Source of the DNA: Sphingomonas sanguinis NBRC 13937 | Lineage (GTDB): Bacteria; Pseudomonadota; Alphaproteobacteria; Sphingomonadales; Sphingomonadaceae | Assembly: GCF_001591005.1 (NCBI RefSeq) | Contig: NZ_BCTY01000028.1 | Location: forward strand, 1 to 48,320 | DNA length: 48,320 bases | Reading direction: 5' to 3' | Shown here: positions 37,601 to 46,444 of the stretch, one piece after another | Layout: every line of letters starts with the position of its first letter | Numbering within the stretch: the stretch's first letter is position 1 | The notes under the pieces: generated by a model | The model's database searches: none | Told to the model about the DNA's origin: nothing | Seen by the model: the letters and a program-made list of their open reading frames with translations, nothing else | Translations under genes and position numbers: made by a program

Positions 37601-37637
37601 CTCCTGCCTCGTTGATAACACGAGAAAAAAGCAGGAG
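37601..37637 (+). promoter_or_regulatory. Leader stem-loop that covers the ribosome-binding site of the Thr/Gly/Met-rich protein gene
   Basis: CTCCTGC (37601-37607) pairs with GCAGGAG (37631-37637), and inside it CTCGT (37608-37612) pairs with ACGAG (37620-37624). Together they make a 12-bp stem broken only by a bulge of six A. The right outer arm is the Shine-Dalgarno of ATG 37645. The inner hairpin followed by A rather than T is not a terminator on this strand; read on the minus strand it would end in a T-run. Confidence 0.5.
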
Positions 37638-37644
37638 AGAAACA

Positions 37645-38052
37645 ATGCGTTATATGCATGTGATCGCCGCCAGTGCCCTGATCCTACCCGCCGCCGCCAT
37701 GGCGCAGGTGTCGGGCGGGACGACTGGCGGGATGTCTGGACAGACCACCGCGCCGGGCCAGACGATGCCCGGTCAGATGCCGGGACAGACCACCACGCCC
37801 GGCCAGTCCACCATGGGCCAGCCCGGCGACACGATGAGCACGATGCCGAGCACCAGCACGCGCTCGACGACTCGGTCCAAGAACCGTTCGCGCACTACGA
37901 CGCCGGACAGCACGGTCAATACGCCCTCGACCATGCCCGACACGACCGGCGGCAGCACGATGGGGAGCGATACGACTACCAGCGGTCAGGTCGGCAGCGG
38001 CACGACCGGTGGGACCACCACACCGCCGGGCAGCAGCGGTGGCATGCGCTGA
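37645..38052 (+). CDS. Secreted low-complexity Thr/Gly/Gln/Met-rich protein
   Basis: A 135-residue protein with a signal peptide (MRYMHVIAASALILPAAAMA). The mature chain is built of short repeats rich in Gly, Gln, Thr, Met and Pro (GQTTAPGQTMPGQMPGQ, then TMSTMPSTSTRS), a central basic patch (TTRSKNRSRTT) and a Thr/Gly/Ser tail (TSGQVGSGTTGGTTTPPG). No domain or cysteine is present. It is likely disordered and periplasmic or surface-exposed; Met-rich periplasmic chains sometimes bind copper, but the Met here is not clustered as MxxM. The start is fixed by GCAGGAG 7 nt upstream. A strong terminator follows. Confidence 0.8.
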   Translation: MRYMHVIAASALILPAAAMAQVSGGTTGGMSGQTTAPGQTMPGQMPGQTTTPGQSTMGQPGDTMSTMPSTSTRSTTRSKNRSRTTTPDSTVNTPSTMPDTTGGSTMGSDTTTSGQVGSGTTGGTTTPPGSSGGMR

Positions 38053-38077
38053 TCCCTTTCGGGTCAATCACTACGGG

Positions 38078-38111
38078 AAAGACCCGGTCGCGCGAGCGGC
38101 CGGGTCTTTTT
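38078..38111 (+). terminator. Rho-independent terminator after the Thr/Gly/Met-rich protein gene
   Basis: A 10-bp perfect stem AAAGACCCGG (38078-38087) with CCGGGTCTTT (38100-38109), then a run of T to 38111. It lies 26 nt after the stop codon. Confidence 0.9.
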
Positions 38112-38155
38112 GTTGGCGAACGGCTTCAACGAAGTCGGACGCTGTGGAGTTTACC

Positions 38156-38186
38156 AAAAAGGCCCCGACGTGTCGCCGGGGCCTTC
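38156..38186 (-). terminator. Rho-independent terminator after purA
   Basis: On the minus strand, AAGGCCCCG (38185-38177) pairs with CGGGGCCTT (38167-38159), with an inner GTCG/CGAC extension, and ends in five T (38160-38156). It begins 6 nt after the purA stop. Confidence 0.9.
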
Positions 38187-38191
38187 CGAGA

Positions 38192-39481
38192 TCAATCCGC
38201 GAAGGGATCGCGAACCAGGATCGTGTCCTCGCGTTCCGGGCTGGTCGACACCAGTGCCACGGGGCAACGGATTAGTTCCTCGATCCGGCGGATATACTTG
38301 ATCGCCTGGGCCGGGAGGTCTGCCCAGCTCCGCGCACCCGCGGTCGATTCCTGCCAACCCTCCATCGTCTCGTAGACGGGGACGACCTTGGCCTGATCCG
38401 CCGCATGGGTCGGGTAATAGTCGAGCGTCTCGTCGCCCAGCTTGTAGCCGACGCAGATCTTCACCTCGTCGAACCCGTCGAGCACGTCGATCTTGGTCAG
38501 CGCGATGCCGGTGATGCCGCCGACCGCCGCCGACTGGCGCACCAGCACCGAGTCGAACCAGCCGCAGCGGCGCTTACGCCCCGTCACGGTGCCGAACTCA
38601 TGGCCGCGCTCGCCCAGACGCTGGCCGGTTTCGTCCTCCAGCTCGGTCGGGAAAGGCCCGGAGCCGACGCGGGTGGTATAGGCCTTGGCAATGCCCAGCA
38701 CGAAGCCGACGCCCGATGGCCCCAGGCCCGAGCCGCCCGCTGCGGCTCCAGCGATGGTGTTGGATGAGGTGACGAAGGGATAGGTGCCGTGATCGATGTC
38801 GAGCAGCACGCCCTGCGCGCCCTCGAACAGGATGCGCTTGCCGCCGGCACGCGCCTCGTTGAGGTCGCGCCACACCGGCTTGGCGAAGGGCAGAACGAAA
38901 TCGGCGATCTCGCGTAAATCGGCCAGCAGCCGCTCGCGATCGACCGGCGGCTCGCCGAACCCGGCGCGCAGCGCGTCGTGGTGCGCGCACAGACGGTCGA
39001 GCTGCGGGCCCAGGTCGTCCAGATGCGCCAGGTCGCACACGCGGATCGCGCGGCGGCCGACCTTGTCCTCATAGGCCGGACCGATGCCGCGCCGCGTCGT
39101 ACCGATCTTGCCCGCGCCGCTGGCGTCCTCGCGCAGACCGTCCAGGTCGCGGTGGATCGGCAGGATCAGCGGGCAGTTGTCGGCGACACGCAGCGTCTCG
39201 GGCGAGGCATGGACGCCCTGCTCGGCCAGACGCTCGATCTCGGCCTTCAGCGCCCAGGGGTCGAGGACGACGCCGTTGCCGATGACGCTGGGGGTGCCGC
39301 GCACGATGCCCGAGGGAAGCAGCGACAGCTTGTAGACATTCTCGCCGACGACCAGCGTGTGACCGGCATTATGCCCACCCTGGAAACGGACGACCATGTC
39401 GGCGCGCTCGGCCAGCCAGTCGACGATCTTGCCTTTGCCTTCGTCGCCCCATTGCGCGCCGATGACTGCTACATTTGCCAT
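38192..39481 (-). CDS. purA: Adenylosuccinate synthetase
   Basis: Joins IMP and aspartate with GTP to give adenylosuccinate, the first committed step to AMP. The 429-residue length is typical. Signatures are [23 protein letters not shown] with the GTP-binding loop and catalytic Asp, [55 protein letters not shown] and [12 protein letters not shown]. The start at 39481 is set by this N-terminus; the frame is open upstream without homology. hisZ lies 112 nt upstream in the same direction. Confidence 0.98.
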   Translation of the reverse strand: MANVAVIGAQWGDEGKGKIVDWLAERADMVVRFQGGHNAGHTLVVGENVYKLSLLPSGIVRGTPSVIGNGVVLDPWALKAEIERLAEQGVHASPETLRVADNCPLILPIHRDLDGLREDASGAGKIGTTRRGIGPAYEDKVGRRAIRVCDLAHLDDLGPQLDRLCAHHDALRAGFGEPPVDRERLLADLREIADFVLPFAKPVWRDLNEARAGGKRILFEGAQGVLLDIDHGTYPFVTSSNTIAGAAAGGSGLGPSGVGFVLGIAKAYTTRVGSGPFPTELEDETGQRLGERGHEFGTVTGRKRRCGWFDSVLVRQSAAVGGITGIALTKIDVLDGFDEVKICVGYKLGDETLDYYPTHAADQAKVVPVYETMEGWQESTAGARSWADLPAQAIKYIRRIEELIRCPVALVSTSPEREDTILVRDPFAD

Positions 39482-39593
39482 GGATGCTATGCTCCGCCTG
39501 CCGGACGGACCCCATGCGCCCTTCGACAGGACTCGGCGGATGGGGGTTTCCAATAATGTGCGGGGCGCGCCTAGCGGGACGCAGCCCCCTATG

Positions 39594-40700
39594 TCAACCG
39601 GCGATGGCCTGTGGCTGTCCGTCCGCCAGGATATGGGTGCAAAGCTGCGCCTCGGGCGTGTCACCCTCCTCCAGCGCCTGCACCGTCACCCAACCATCCG
39701 CCCGGAGCGACGCGCCCGTTTCAGGCGCCGTGCCGAAGGGCAGGAACAGCCGCCGCCGCTCGGTCGGCGGTGCGGTGGCGACGATGGCATCGGCGTAGAG
39801 CGAGAAGCCCGTGGCCTTCTCCTCGGTGCCGTCCTCGTGGAAAATGGTGTAGGTGCCGCCGCGTCCGACCTCGCGCGGGGGGCCCGCGACGAAGAGCGAA
39901 AAGCCCAACCAGCTCTGGAACTCGAAGCCATGCCGCTCGGTCGGGTCGAGCGTCATCGACACCCCCTGCCCCAGCGCCGCCGCAATCGCCTCCAACGCAT
40001 CGAGGCGGCTGGCGAGCACACCCTGGGCGTCGAAGGCACGCAGCCGCTCCATCGCCGTCGCGAACGGCCCGGCGGCCTCGACCAGCGGCAGATAGTCGGG
40101 CGCGATCGCCGCGACCCCGCCCGCATCCTTGGCATCCAGCCGATCGCGCAACGCCGCCACCTGATCGGCCGCGACCGGCAGAGGCCCGGCGGCCAGCAGG
40201 TCGACCAGATCGGGCAGCGTGAAGTCGATCGAAATGCCCGTCGTGCCCGCGGCGACCAAAGCCTCAACCGCGACGCGCACCACTTCGGTCGCCGCCGCCG
40301 TCGAGTCGAGGCCGATCAGTTCCGCCCCGATTTGCCGCCACTCACGCGCGGGGGCGAGTTCGGAGCCGCGCAGCCGCACCACCGTGCCCGCATAGGACAG
40401 GCGAACCGGACGCGGGTGATGGCCCATGCGGGTCGCCGCGATCCGCGCCACCTGCGCGGTCAGGTCGGGCCGGATCGCCAGCGTGCGCTGCGACACCGGA
40501 TCGACGAAGCGCACCGCGTCATGCAGCCCCCCCGCCTTCAACCGCGAGCCCAGCGCCTCGGCGAACTCGATCGACGGCGGGTCGGCGCGCTCATAACCAT
40601 GCAGCCGCGCCGCCTCCAGCACCCGCGCCTCCACCGACGCGGCGGCATCGGCATAGGGGGGAAGACGGTCGTGATAGCCTTCGGGAAGGAGCGCGGTCAT
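39594..40700 (-). CDS. hisZ: ATP phosphoribosyltransferase regulatory subunit
   Basis: HisZ is a catalytically inactive histidyl-tRNA-synthetase relative that forms a complex with short-form HisG and allows feedback control of the first histidine-biosynthesis step. The 368-residue product starts [46 protein letters not shown]. It has class II synthetase-like blocks [26 protein letters not shown] and [13 protein letters not shown], and near the C-terminus [19 protein letters not shown]. The anticodon-binding domain of true HisRS is missing, consistent with HisZ. hisG is not in the window. The frame is open upstream of ATG 40700 without support. Confidence 0.93.
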   Translation of the reverse strand: MTALLPEGYHDRLPPYADAAASVEARVLEAARLHGYERADPPSIEFAEALGSRLKAGGLHDAVRFVDPVSQRTLAIRPDLTAQVARIAATRMGHHPRPVRLSYAGTVVRLRGSELAPAREWRQIGAELIGLDSTAAATEVVRVAVEALVAAGTTGISIDFTLPDLVDLLAAGPLPVAADQVAALRDRLDAKDAGGVAAIAPDYLPLVEAAGPFATAMERLRAFDAQGVLASRLDALEAIAAALGQGVSMTLDPTERHGFEFQSWLGFSLFVAGPPREVGRGGTYTIFHEDGTEEKATGFSLYADAIVATAPPTERRRLFLPFGTAPETGASLRADGWVTVQALEEGDTPEAQLCTHILADGQPQAIAG

Positions 40701-40937
40701 CGGGCTTTGTCCTTGAAGCATGCACAGTCGGATGTGGGGAAGCGGATCACGCGCGAAAAACCCTGTAGCTCGATCGTCGGTTGGGGACGGAGGATTTCGT
40801 GATTGGTCACTAAGGCCTGCGGCGTCAACCGCGATTGCCCACGGCAATTCTCGTTACGCATGCAACCCCTTGGTCGCTCAAGACTTTCGCATCTGTTGGC
40901 GGAACGACGATAGATAGCCGCCGAACCAAGGAGGAGC

Positions 40938-41786
40938 ATGTTGCAGACGACCGACTACGGCCTTCCCGATCCATCGGGGCTGCTGCCCCCGCGGCCCATC
41001 ATGGTGCGACGGACCGGATTTGCCGATCATTACAGGCTGCTGGTGTTCGGCATCCTGCTGGGTTTCGGCGCGCTGGCCATCGTCGCCACCATCTGGCCGG
41101 GCCTGTACACTGATTACCGTATCCTGCGTGCCCCGGTTGAGGTGCCGCAAGCCTCGATGGTCGATGGTGAATGCCGGATGCGCAAGTTCAGCGTGAACTG
41201 CAAGGCGACCATCGCCTATCCCCGCGACGGCGCAATCCGGTCGCGAGCGGTCAGCTTCTCCTACATGGCGTTCGGCAACGAGGATCGCGAAACCCGCATC
41301 GTCGCCGAGCATGGCCATCCCGACAATATCACCCTGTCGCTGGCGATCGAGGAGTTCTGGAACCGCTTTATCGGCTCGCTGCTGGTCGTGGTCGTCTTTG
41401 CGGTGTTTTCAGTCCTGATGATGCGGCGCTTCCTGCATCAGTCGGCCTCGATCAAGGCCATGCGCCAACCGGCACCGCTGCGGCCGGTCTGGGCACGCAT
41501 CACCCAGCGCACCGACAAGAAGGACCGAAGCCGGATCACCTATGCGCCGATCGACCCCGCCTTGACCGGCAAGGCGATCGCCAGCGGCTTCACCCAGGAC
41601 GAGCGGCCCTGGACCCATTACGACCCCGCGCAGGACGAGACGTTCACCCTGGCGGTGGTCCACCCTGCTGCCACGCTGCCGGTTCTGCTCGACGAGCGAC
41701 TCGATCGACTGGACCTGACGCCAGACGAAGCAGACGCGATCCGTGCGCGTCGTGATGCGCTGCTTCCGCAGGAACCCGTCGTCTGA
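40938..41786 (+). CDS. Two-helix membrane protein, DUF3592-like layout
   Basis: A 282-residue protein with two membrane helices (YRLLVFGILLGFGALAIVATIW, about 32-53; FIGSLLVVVVFAVFSVLMMRRF, about 137-158). Between them is an extracytoplasmic domain of about 85 residues with two cysteines (DGECRMRKFSVNCKATIAY) that could form a disulfide. A cytoplasmic C-terminal domain of about 120 residues follows. This layout recalls DUF3592-type proteins, but the match is not firm. ATG 40938 has an excellent AAGGAGG upstream. The next small gene follows closely. Confidence 0.8.
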   Translation: MLQTTDYGLPDPSGLLPPRPIMVRRTGFADHYRLLVFGILLGFGALAIVATIWPGLYTDYRILRAPVEVPQASMVDGECRMRKFSVNCKATIAYPRDGAIRSRAVSFSYMAFGNEDRETRIVAEHGHPDNITLSLAIEEFWNRFIGSLLVVVVFAVFSVLMMRRFLHQSASIKAMRQPAPLRPVWARITQRTDKKDRSRITYAPIDPALTGKAIASGFTQDERPWTHYDPAQDETFTLAVVHPAATLPVLLDERLDRLDLTPDEADAIRARRDALLPQEPVV

Positions 41787-41914
41787 TGCTCAAAAGGGCG
41801 GGAACGACAGAAGACCCGGCCCTTGCTTCGGCGATCGATCCGGGGGGCAAGACCTTCGCGCCCTTCGTCGAGCTATGCTATCCTGTGCACGTCAGCATCG
41901 TGGGAGGACTGCCC

Positions 41915-42127
41915 ATGCCGATCAAAGATATTACCGGCCCACCCCGCATGACCGGTGCGGAAAGGGCGGAGATACGAGCTGCGATAACCGCCATTTTCGT
42001 AGCGGGCGGTCGTCCGCCGCCGAACTTTCCTCCACTGCGCAGCGACGACGGCCTCGAACCCATAGAGCCGCCATCCGGTCCCGCGCCGCGTCCCCTTCTC
42101 GGCGGAGCTGAGGCGACGCTCGACTGA
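41915..42127 (+). CDS. Small hypothetical protein, Pro-rich tail
   Basis: A 70-residue product (MPIKDITGPPRMTGAERAEI...) with a short helical region (about 12-32) and a Pro-rich C-terminus (PPPNFPPL, EPPSGPAPRPLL). Start ATG 41915 is preferred because GGGAGG lies 7 nt upstream; the frame extends to ATG 41786, which overlaps the previous stop and would give 113 residues. No domain recognised. A bidirectional terminator follows 9 nt after the stop. Confidence 0.5.
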   Translation: MPIKDITGPPRMTGAERAEIRAAITAIFVAGGRPPPNFPPLRSDDGLEPIEPPSGPAPRPLLGGAEATLD

Positions 42128-42136
42128 CCGCAAACC

Positions 42137-42175
42137 AAAAGGGGCCGGATGCCTTTTGGCACCCGACCCCTTTTT
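42137..42175. terminator. Bidirectional terminator between the small gene and serA
   Basis: AAAAGGGG (42137-42144) pairs with CCCCTTTT (42167-42174), with an inner TGCC/GGCA pairing. T-runs follow on both strands. It can end the plus-strand gene stopping at 42127 and the minus-strand serC-serA operon stopping at 42198. Confidence 0.85.
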
Positions 42176-42197
42176 ACGGAAATCCGACCCTATCGGA

Positions 42198-43775
42198 TCA
42201 GAACACCAGACCCATCGCGGTCTTTACGCCCGGCAGCGCTTTGACCTTACCCAGCAGCTCCGCGTCCACCGCCTCGTCGACCGAGAGCAGCAGCACCGCC
42301 TCACCGCCCGCCGAGCGGCGGCCGAGGTGGAAGGTGCCGATGTTCACACCGGCCTCGCCCAGCGTGGTGCCCAGGCGACCGATGAAGCCCGGTGCGTCCT
42401 CGTTGACGACATAGAGCATCGGCCCGGCGAGGTCGGCCTCGACCTTGATGCCGAACAGTTCGACCAGGCGCGGGGCCTGATCGCCGAACAGCGTGCCCGC
42501 GACCGAGCGCTCGCCGTCCGCCGTCGTCACCGTCACGCGGACCAGCGTGTGGTAATCGCCCTCTCGGTCATGGCGCACTTCGCGCACATCGAGACCGCGC
42601 TCCTTGGCGAGGAACGGCGCGTTGACCATGTTCACCGTGTCCGAATGGACGCGCATGAAGCCCGCCAGCACCGCACCCGTGATCGGCTTCAAGTTGAGCG
42701 CGGCGGCCGCACCTTCCGCCTCGATCGCGATGCCGGTGACCGCGCCGTGCGACAGCTGGCCGACCAGCGAGCCGAGCTTTTCGGCGAGTGCCATATACGG
42801 TTTCAGCTTCGGCGCTTCCTCGGCGGTCAGGCTGGGCATGTTCAGCGCGTTGGTGACGCCGCCCGAGACGAGGAAATCGGCCAGCTGCTCGGCGACCTGG
42901 ATCGCGACATTGACCTGCGCTTCGGTGGTCGACGCGCCGAGGTGCGGGGTCGAGATGAAGTTCGGCGTGCCGAACAGCGGGCTTTCCTTGGCCGGTTCGA
43001 CCTTGAACACGTCGAGCGCCGCGCCGCCGATATGGCCCGAATCGAGTCCCGCCTTCAGCGCGTCCTCGTCGATCAGGCCGCCGCGCGCGCAGTTAATGAT
43101 ACGCACGCCCTTCTTGGCCTTGGCAAGATTCTCGGCCGACAGGATGTTGCGGGTCTGGTCGGTCAGCGGCGTGTGCAGCGTGATGAAGTCGGCGCGGGCG
43201 AGCAGCTCGTCCAGCGTCACCTTCTCGACGCCCATCTCCAGCGCGCGCTCGGGCGTCAGGAACGGGTCGAAGGCGACGACCTTCATCCGCAGGCCCAGCG
43301 CGCGGTCGGCGACGATCGAGCCGATATTGCCCGCACCGATCAGGCCCAGCGTCTTGGACGTCAGCTCGACACCCATGAAGCGGTTCTTCTCCCACTTGCC
43401 GGCTTGCGTCGAGGCATCGGCCTCGGGCAGCTGGCGGGCGAGCGCGAACATCAGTGCGATGGCGTGTTCGGCGGTGGTGATCGAGTTGCCGAACGGGGTG
43501 TTCATCACCACCACGCCCTTGGCGCTGGCGGCGGGGATGTCGACGTTATCGACACCAATCCCGGCACGGCCGACGACCTTCAGGTTCGTCGCGTGCTCCA
43601 AGATCTCCTTGGTCACCTTGGTCGAGCTGCGGATCGCCAGACCATCATATTGGCCGATGATCGCCTTCAGCTCTTCGGGCGTCTTGCCGGTAATTTCGTC
43701 CACCTCGACCCCGCGCTCGCGGAAGATCTGGGCGGCCTTGGGGTCCATTTTGTCGCTGATGAGAACTTTGGGCAT
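42198..43775 (-). CDS. serA: D-3-phosphoglycerate dehydrogenase
   Basis: First step of serine synthesis: oxidation of 3-phosphoglycerate with NAD+. The 525-residue product is the long form: substrate/nucleotide-binding domains (about 1-310) with GRAGIGVDNVDIPAA, LGLIGAGNIGSIVADRA, NCARGGLIDEDAL (catalytic Arg region) and STPHLGASTTEAQ (His), then an intervening domain (about 315-445) and a C-terminal ACT domain (about 450-525, YVVNEDAPGFIGRLGTTL) that usually gives serine feedback. It lies 85 nt after serC in the same direction, so the two form one operon under the serC leader. Confidence 0.98.
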   Translation of the reverse strand: MPKVLISDKMDPKAAQIFRERGVEVDEITGKTPEELKAIIGQYDGLAIRSSTKVTKEILEHATNLKVVGRAGIGVDNVDIPAASAKGVVVMNTPFGNSITTAEHAIALMFALARQLPEADASTQAGKWEKNRFMGVELTSKTLGLIGAGNIGSIVADRALGLRMKVVAFDPFLTPERALEMGVEKVTLDELLARADFITLHTPLTDQTRNILSAENLAKAKKGVRIINCARGGLIDEDALKAGLDSGHIGGAALDVFKVEPAKESPLFGTPNFISTPHLGASTTEAQVNVAIQVAEQLADFLVSGGVTNALNMPSLTAEEAPKLKPYMALAEKLGSLVGQLSHGAVTGIAIEAEGAAAALNLKPITGAVLAGFMRVHSDTVNMVNAPFLAKERGLDVREVRHDREGDYHTLVRVTVTTADGERSVAGTLFGDQAPRLVELFGIKVEADLAGPMLYVVNEDAPGFIGRLGTTLGEAGVNIGTFHLGRRSAGGEAVLLLSVDEAVDAELLGKVKALPGVKTAMGLVF

Positions 43776-43860
43776 GGTTCACCTCGTCGCCCCAGGCTGG
43801 CCGGGGTTGTGGAATGGGGAAGGTCCGCGGCCCGCTGGCCGGGAGTCATTCAGGAAAGGA

Positions 43861-45018
43861 TCAGGCCGCCTTGGCGGCCGCGTAGGCCCAGTCGAGCCAG
43901 GGACCGAGCGCCTCGATATCGGCGGTTTCGACCGTGGCGCCGCACCAGATGCGCAGGCCGGCGGGCGCGTCGCGGTAGCCCGCCACGTCATAGGCCGCGC
44001 CTTCGGCTTCGAGCAGCGAGGCCATCTTCTTGATGACCGCCTCGTCTGCGCCCTCGACCGTCAGGCAGACACTGGTGGTCGAGCGGATCGCCGGATCGGC
44101 CGCCAGATGACCAAGCCAGTCGCGCTCCTCGACAATCTTGTTGAGGGCCGCCGCATTGGCGTCCGAACGCTTGATCAGCGCCTCCGCGCCGCCCAGCCCC
44201 TTGCCCCATTCGAGCGCGAGGATCGCGTCCTCGACGGCCAGCATCGACGGCGTGTTGATCGTCTCGCCCTTGAACACGCCTTCGGCCAGCTTGCCCTTCG
44301 ACACCAGGCGGAACACCTTGGGCAGCGGCCAGGCGGGGGTGTAGGTCTCAAGCCGTTCGACGGCGCGCGGGCCCAGGATCAGGACGCCGTGCGCGCCCTC
44401 ACCGCCCAGCACCTTCTGCCACGAAAAGGTCGCGACATCGATCTTGTTCCAGGGCAGGTCATAGGCGAACACCGCGCTGGTCGCGTCGGCAAAGGACAGG
44501 CCCTCGCGGTCGTCGGCGATCCAGTCGCCATTGGGCACGCGCACGCCCGAGGTGGTGCCGTTCCAGGTGAAGAGCACGTCGTTCGACCAGTCGACCGCAT
44601 CCAGGTCCGCGATCTGGCCGTAATCGGCGCGCAGGACGGTGGGATCGAGCTTGAGTTGCTTGACCGCGTCGGTCACCCAGCCCTCGCCGAAGCTTTCCCA
44701 GGCGAGCGTGGTGACGGGGCGGGCACCCAGCATGGTCCACATCGCCATCTCGAACGCGCCGGTGTCGGAGCCGGGGACGATGCCGATACGGTGGGTGTCG
44801 GGGAGCTTCAGCAGCTCGCGCATCAAGTCGATGCAATATTGCAGCCGCTGCTTGCCGATCTTCGAGCGATGCGAACGGCCGAGGCTGTCCGTCGCGAGCT
44901 TGGCCGCTTCCCAACCGGGAGGCTTGGCGCAGGGACCGCTGGAGAAATAGGGACGCGCCGGTTTGGTGGCGGGCTTCGCGGGCGCAAGAGTGGCGTCAGC
45001 GGCAGTCGTATCAGTCAT
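43861..45018 (-). CDS. serC: Phosphoserine aminotransferase
   Basis: Pyridoxal-phosphate enzyme converting 3-phosphohydroxypyruvate and glutamate to phosphoserine (also used in PLP synthesis). The 385-residue product has an Ala/Pro/Lys-rich N-terminal extension (about 22 residues) before PYFSSGPCAKPPGW. The PLP lysine is in FSWQKVLGGEGAHG (about residue 205); other blocks are IGIVPGSDTGAFEMAMWTMLG, FTWNGTTSGVRVP and GETINTPSMLAVEDA. This is the alphaproteobacterial type. ATG 45018 has GAGGAGAG 6 nt upstream, and that site lies in a hairpin of the leader. Confidence 0.97.
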   Translation of the reverse strand: MTDTTAADATLAPAKPATKPARPYFSSGPCAKPPGWEAAKLATDSLGRSHRSKIGKQRLQYCIDLMRELLKLPDTHRIGIVPGSDTGAFEMAMWTMLGARPVTTLAWESFGEGWVTDAVKQLKLDPTVLRADYGQIADLDAVDWSNDVLFTWNGTTSGVRVPNGDWIADDREGLSFADATSAVFAYDLPWNKIDVATFSWQKVLGGEGAHGVLILGPRAVERLETYTPAWPLPKVFRLVSKGKLAEGVFKGETINTPSMLAVEDAILALEWGKGLGGAEALIKRSDANAAALNKIVEERDWLGHLAADPAIRSTTSVCLTVEGADEAVIKKMASLLEAEGAAYDVAGYRDAPAGLRIWCGATVETADIEALGPWLDWAYAAAKAA

Positions 45019-45080
45019 TTAAGACTCTCCTCACAGAGAGCACGCGCGGCGTTGGGACCGCGTGGCCCGTCGACGGCCCT
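45019..45080 (-). ncRNA. serC leader with three tandem hairpins, candidate cis-regulatory RNA
   Basis: Reading towards serC there are three stems. The first has GGCC arms at 45078-45075 and 45067-45064, around a GTCGAC core. The second pairs CACGCG (45064-45059) with CGCGTG (45046-45041). The third pairs CTCTC (45040-45036) with GAGAG (45029-45025) and includes the Shine-Dalgarno GAGGAGAG. The first two touch at 45064, so they may compete. A serC RNA motif is known upstream of serC-serA operons in alphaproteobacteria; position and operon match, but I could not check the consensus sequence. Confidence 0.5.
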
Positions 45081-45169
45081 AGCGATGTCGATCGAAGATG
45101 ACAACCGCAATCGTCATGACGCAATATTCGGCCAGTTTTGGTGCCGAACCCGCCGAAGGAGGAAAGGTG

Positions 45170-45835
45170 ATGCTGCGCGATCCCACGGGCCTGGCAATAT
45201 GGTGCAAGAGATTGGCGTGGTTGTGGCTTGCTACCGAAGGCATTCTGGCCCTGTCCTGCATCGGCGAAATTTATATTCTGGGCGGCTTGGGTTCGCCGCC
45301 AGGCACCGCCGAAGCGATTGAAGACGCTGCCGATATTTCGGCATTGGCGAGCCTGCCTTATATGCTGGCCTATATCGTCTGCGGCATCCTCGTGGCGCGT
45401 TGGATTCACCGGATCAACCGCAACGCCCATCATTGGAGCGATAAGATGACCGTCGGCCCGAAATGGAATGTCGGCTGGTTCTTCGTACCGTTCGCCAATC
45501 TGTGGATGCCGTTCGCCGGGATTCGCCAGACCCGGGGGGCTACGATCGATTCGGAAAACCCCGATTCGGTGCCCGTGCCAGACTGGATGCGGCTGTGGTG
45601 GGGATTCTGGCTCGCCTCGACCTTGCTCGGCAATCTGACCTTTCGCCTGTCGGTGGCGGCGAAAACGCCTGAGTCGCTCATCGCGGTCGACTGGCTCTAT
45701 GTCTTGTCGCTGGTCTTGGACGTGCCCTTGACCATCCTGCTGTGCCGCCTCTTGGCCGACATCTCGACATTGCAGAGCCAGCGTACCGCCCGCGAAGCGG
45801 ACATGTCAGGCGCAGAGACATCGCCGCCAGCCTGA
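45170..45835 (+). CDS. DUF4328-like multi-pass membrane protein
   Basis: A 221-residue inner-membrane protein with about five helices (WCKRLAWLWLATEGILAL; LPYMLAYIVCGILVARWIHRI; WNVGWFFVPFANLWMPFAGI; LWWGFWLASTLLGNLTF; WLYVLSLVLDVPLTILLCRLL). The segment between helices 2 and 3 (NRNAHHWSDKMTVGPKWNVGWFFVPFANLWMPF) is the recognisable DUF4328 pattern. Function unknown. Start ATG 45170 is chosen for the AAGGAGG 6 nt upstream; the frame remains open to an ATG at 45098, which would lie in the divergent serC promoter region. Confidence 0.82.
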   Translation: MLRDPTGLAIWCKRLAWLWLATEGILALSCIGEIYILGGLGSPPGTAEAIEDAADISALASLPYMLAYIVCGILVARWIHRINRNAHHWSDKMTVGPKWNVGWFFVPFANLWMPFAGIRQTRGATIDSENPDSVPVPDWMRLWWGFWLASTLLGNLTFRLSVAAKTPESLIAVDWLYVLSLVLDVPLTILLCRLLADISTLQSQRTAREADMSGAETSPPA

Positions 45836-45849
45836 CCATTAACACATCC

Positions 45850-45866
45850 ATATCGAATTTCGATAT
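45850..45866. promoter_or_regulatory. Inverted repeat (8-bp arms) in the DUF2975/HTH control region
   Basis: ATATCGAA (45850-45857) and TTCGATAT (45859-45866) are perfect inverted repeats around one T. The half-site TATCGA recurs in the second palindrome 10 nt downstream. It lies about 70 nt upstream of the first start codon of the pair. Confidence 0.65.
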
Positions 45867-45875
45867 TTACGTTGC

Positions 45876-45907
45876 TCGATAATCGATGATTTATTATCGA
45901 TTATCGA
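45876..45907. promoter_or_regulatory. Inverted repeat (12-bp arms), operator candidate for the HTH regulator
   Basis: TCGATAATCGAT (45876-45887) and ATCGATTATCGA (45896-45907) are perfect inverted repeats separated by 8 nt (GATTTATT). Each arm is itself built of ATCGAT-like half-sites. The region is strikingly AT-rich for this genome and ends 30 nt before ATG 45938. Autoregulation by the downstream Cro/CI-type protein is the simplest reading. Confidence 0.7.
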
Positions 45908-45937
45908 TAGTAATTTGATATGGAGGGACAGGACGCC

Positions 45938-46444
45938 ATGACACGCTTCGCCAGTCACATCAGCACGCTGCTCTATGCCGCGCTGCTCGCCATTCTGGCG
46001 TTCGTCACGGCCGTCATCCTGGCGGCCGTCGGCGCACTGATCGTCGATGCGATCTCGCCCGGCGCTCTGGGGACGGTGCACGTCAACGCCCAGGCGCTGG
46101 ACATGAAGACTCCCGGGGTGGTCACCGCCGCGCTGGCGGTCATGCTGATCGCCTTGGGTCTTGCGTGGGCGGCGCTGCTGCCGCTGATCCAGATGCTGCG
46201 CAGCACGGCGGCGGGCGAGCCCTTCACCCTCGCCAACGTCAAACGGCTGCACTGGATCGCGGGCACCATCGCGGCCGCCTATCTGCTGCAATTCGCACTG
46301 CCCCCCATCCTGCCTTTCGAGTCGCAGGGCATGGTCAAGCCGATGGGCGTGGACGGCGTGTTCGCGATCCTGCTGACCCTGGTGCTGGCGCAGATCTTCC
46401 GCGAGGGCGTGCGTCTGCGCGAGGATGCGGAAGGGACCATCTGA
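45938..46444 (+). CDS. DUF2975 membrane protein
   Basis: A 168-residue protein with four membrane helices (LLYAALLAILAFVTAVILAA; VVTAALAVMLIALGLAWAALL; WIAGTIAAAYLLQFALPPIL; GVFAILLTLVLAQIF). Family signs are AGEPFTLANVKRLHWIAG between helices 2 and 3 and AQIFREGVRLREDAEGTI at the end, where DUF2975 proteins carry a conserved L-x-E-D-x-E-x-T-I. Start ATG 45938 is preferred over ATG 45920 because GGAGG lies between them. Its stop overlaps the start of the HTH gene, the constant partner of this family. Function unknown; a membrane component of a small regulatory pair is plausible. Confidence 0.9.
   Translation: MTRFASHISTLLYAALLAILAFVTAVILAAVGALIVDAISPGALGTVHVNAQALDMKTPGVVTAALAVMLIALGLAWAALLPLIQMLRSTAAGEPFTLANVKRLHWIAGTIAAAYLLQFALPPILPFESQGMVKPMGVDGVFAILLTLVLAQIFREGVRLREDAEGTI

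Noticed and set aside
40701..40937. 237-nt gap before hisZ, searched for a leader RNA or attenuator.
   Set aside because: No run of His codons, no stable stem with a T-tail, and no clear -35/-10 pair could be seen.
42156..45321. Long plus-strand frames opposite serA and serC (625 and 905 codons).
   Set aside because: serA and serC are complete and well supported; the opposing frames show no recognisable protein and cross the terminator and leader.
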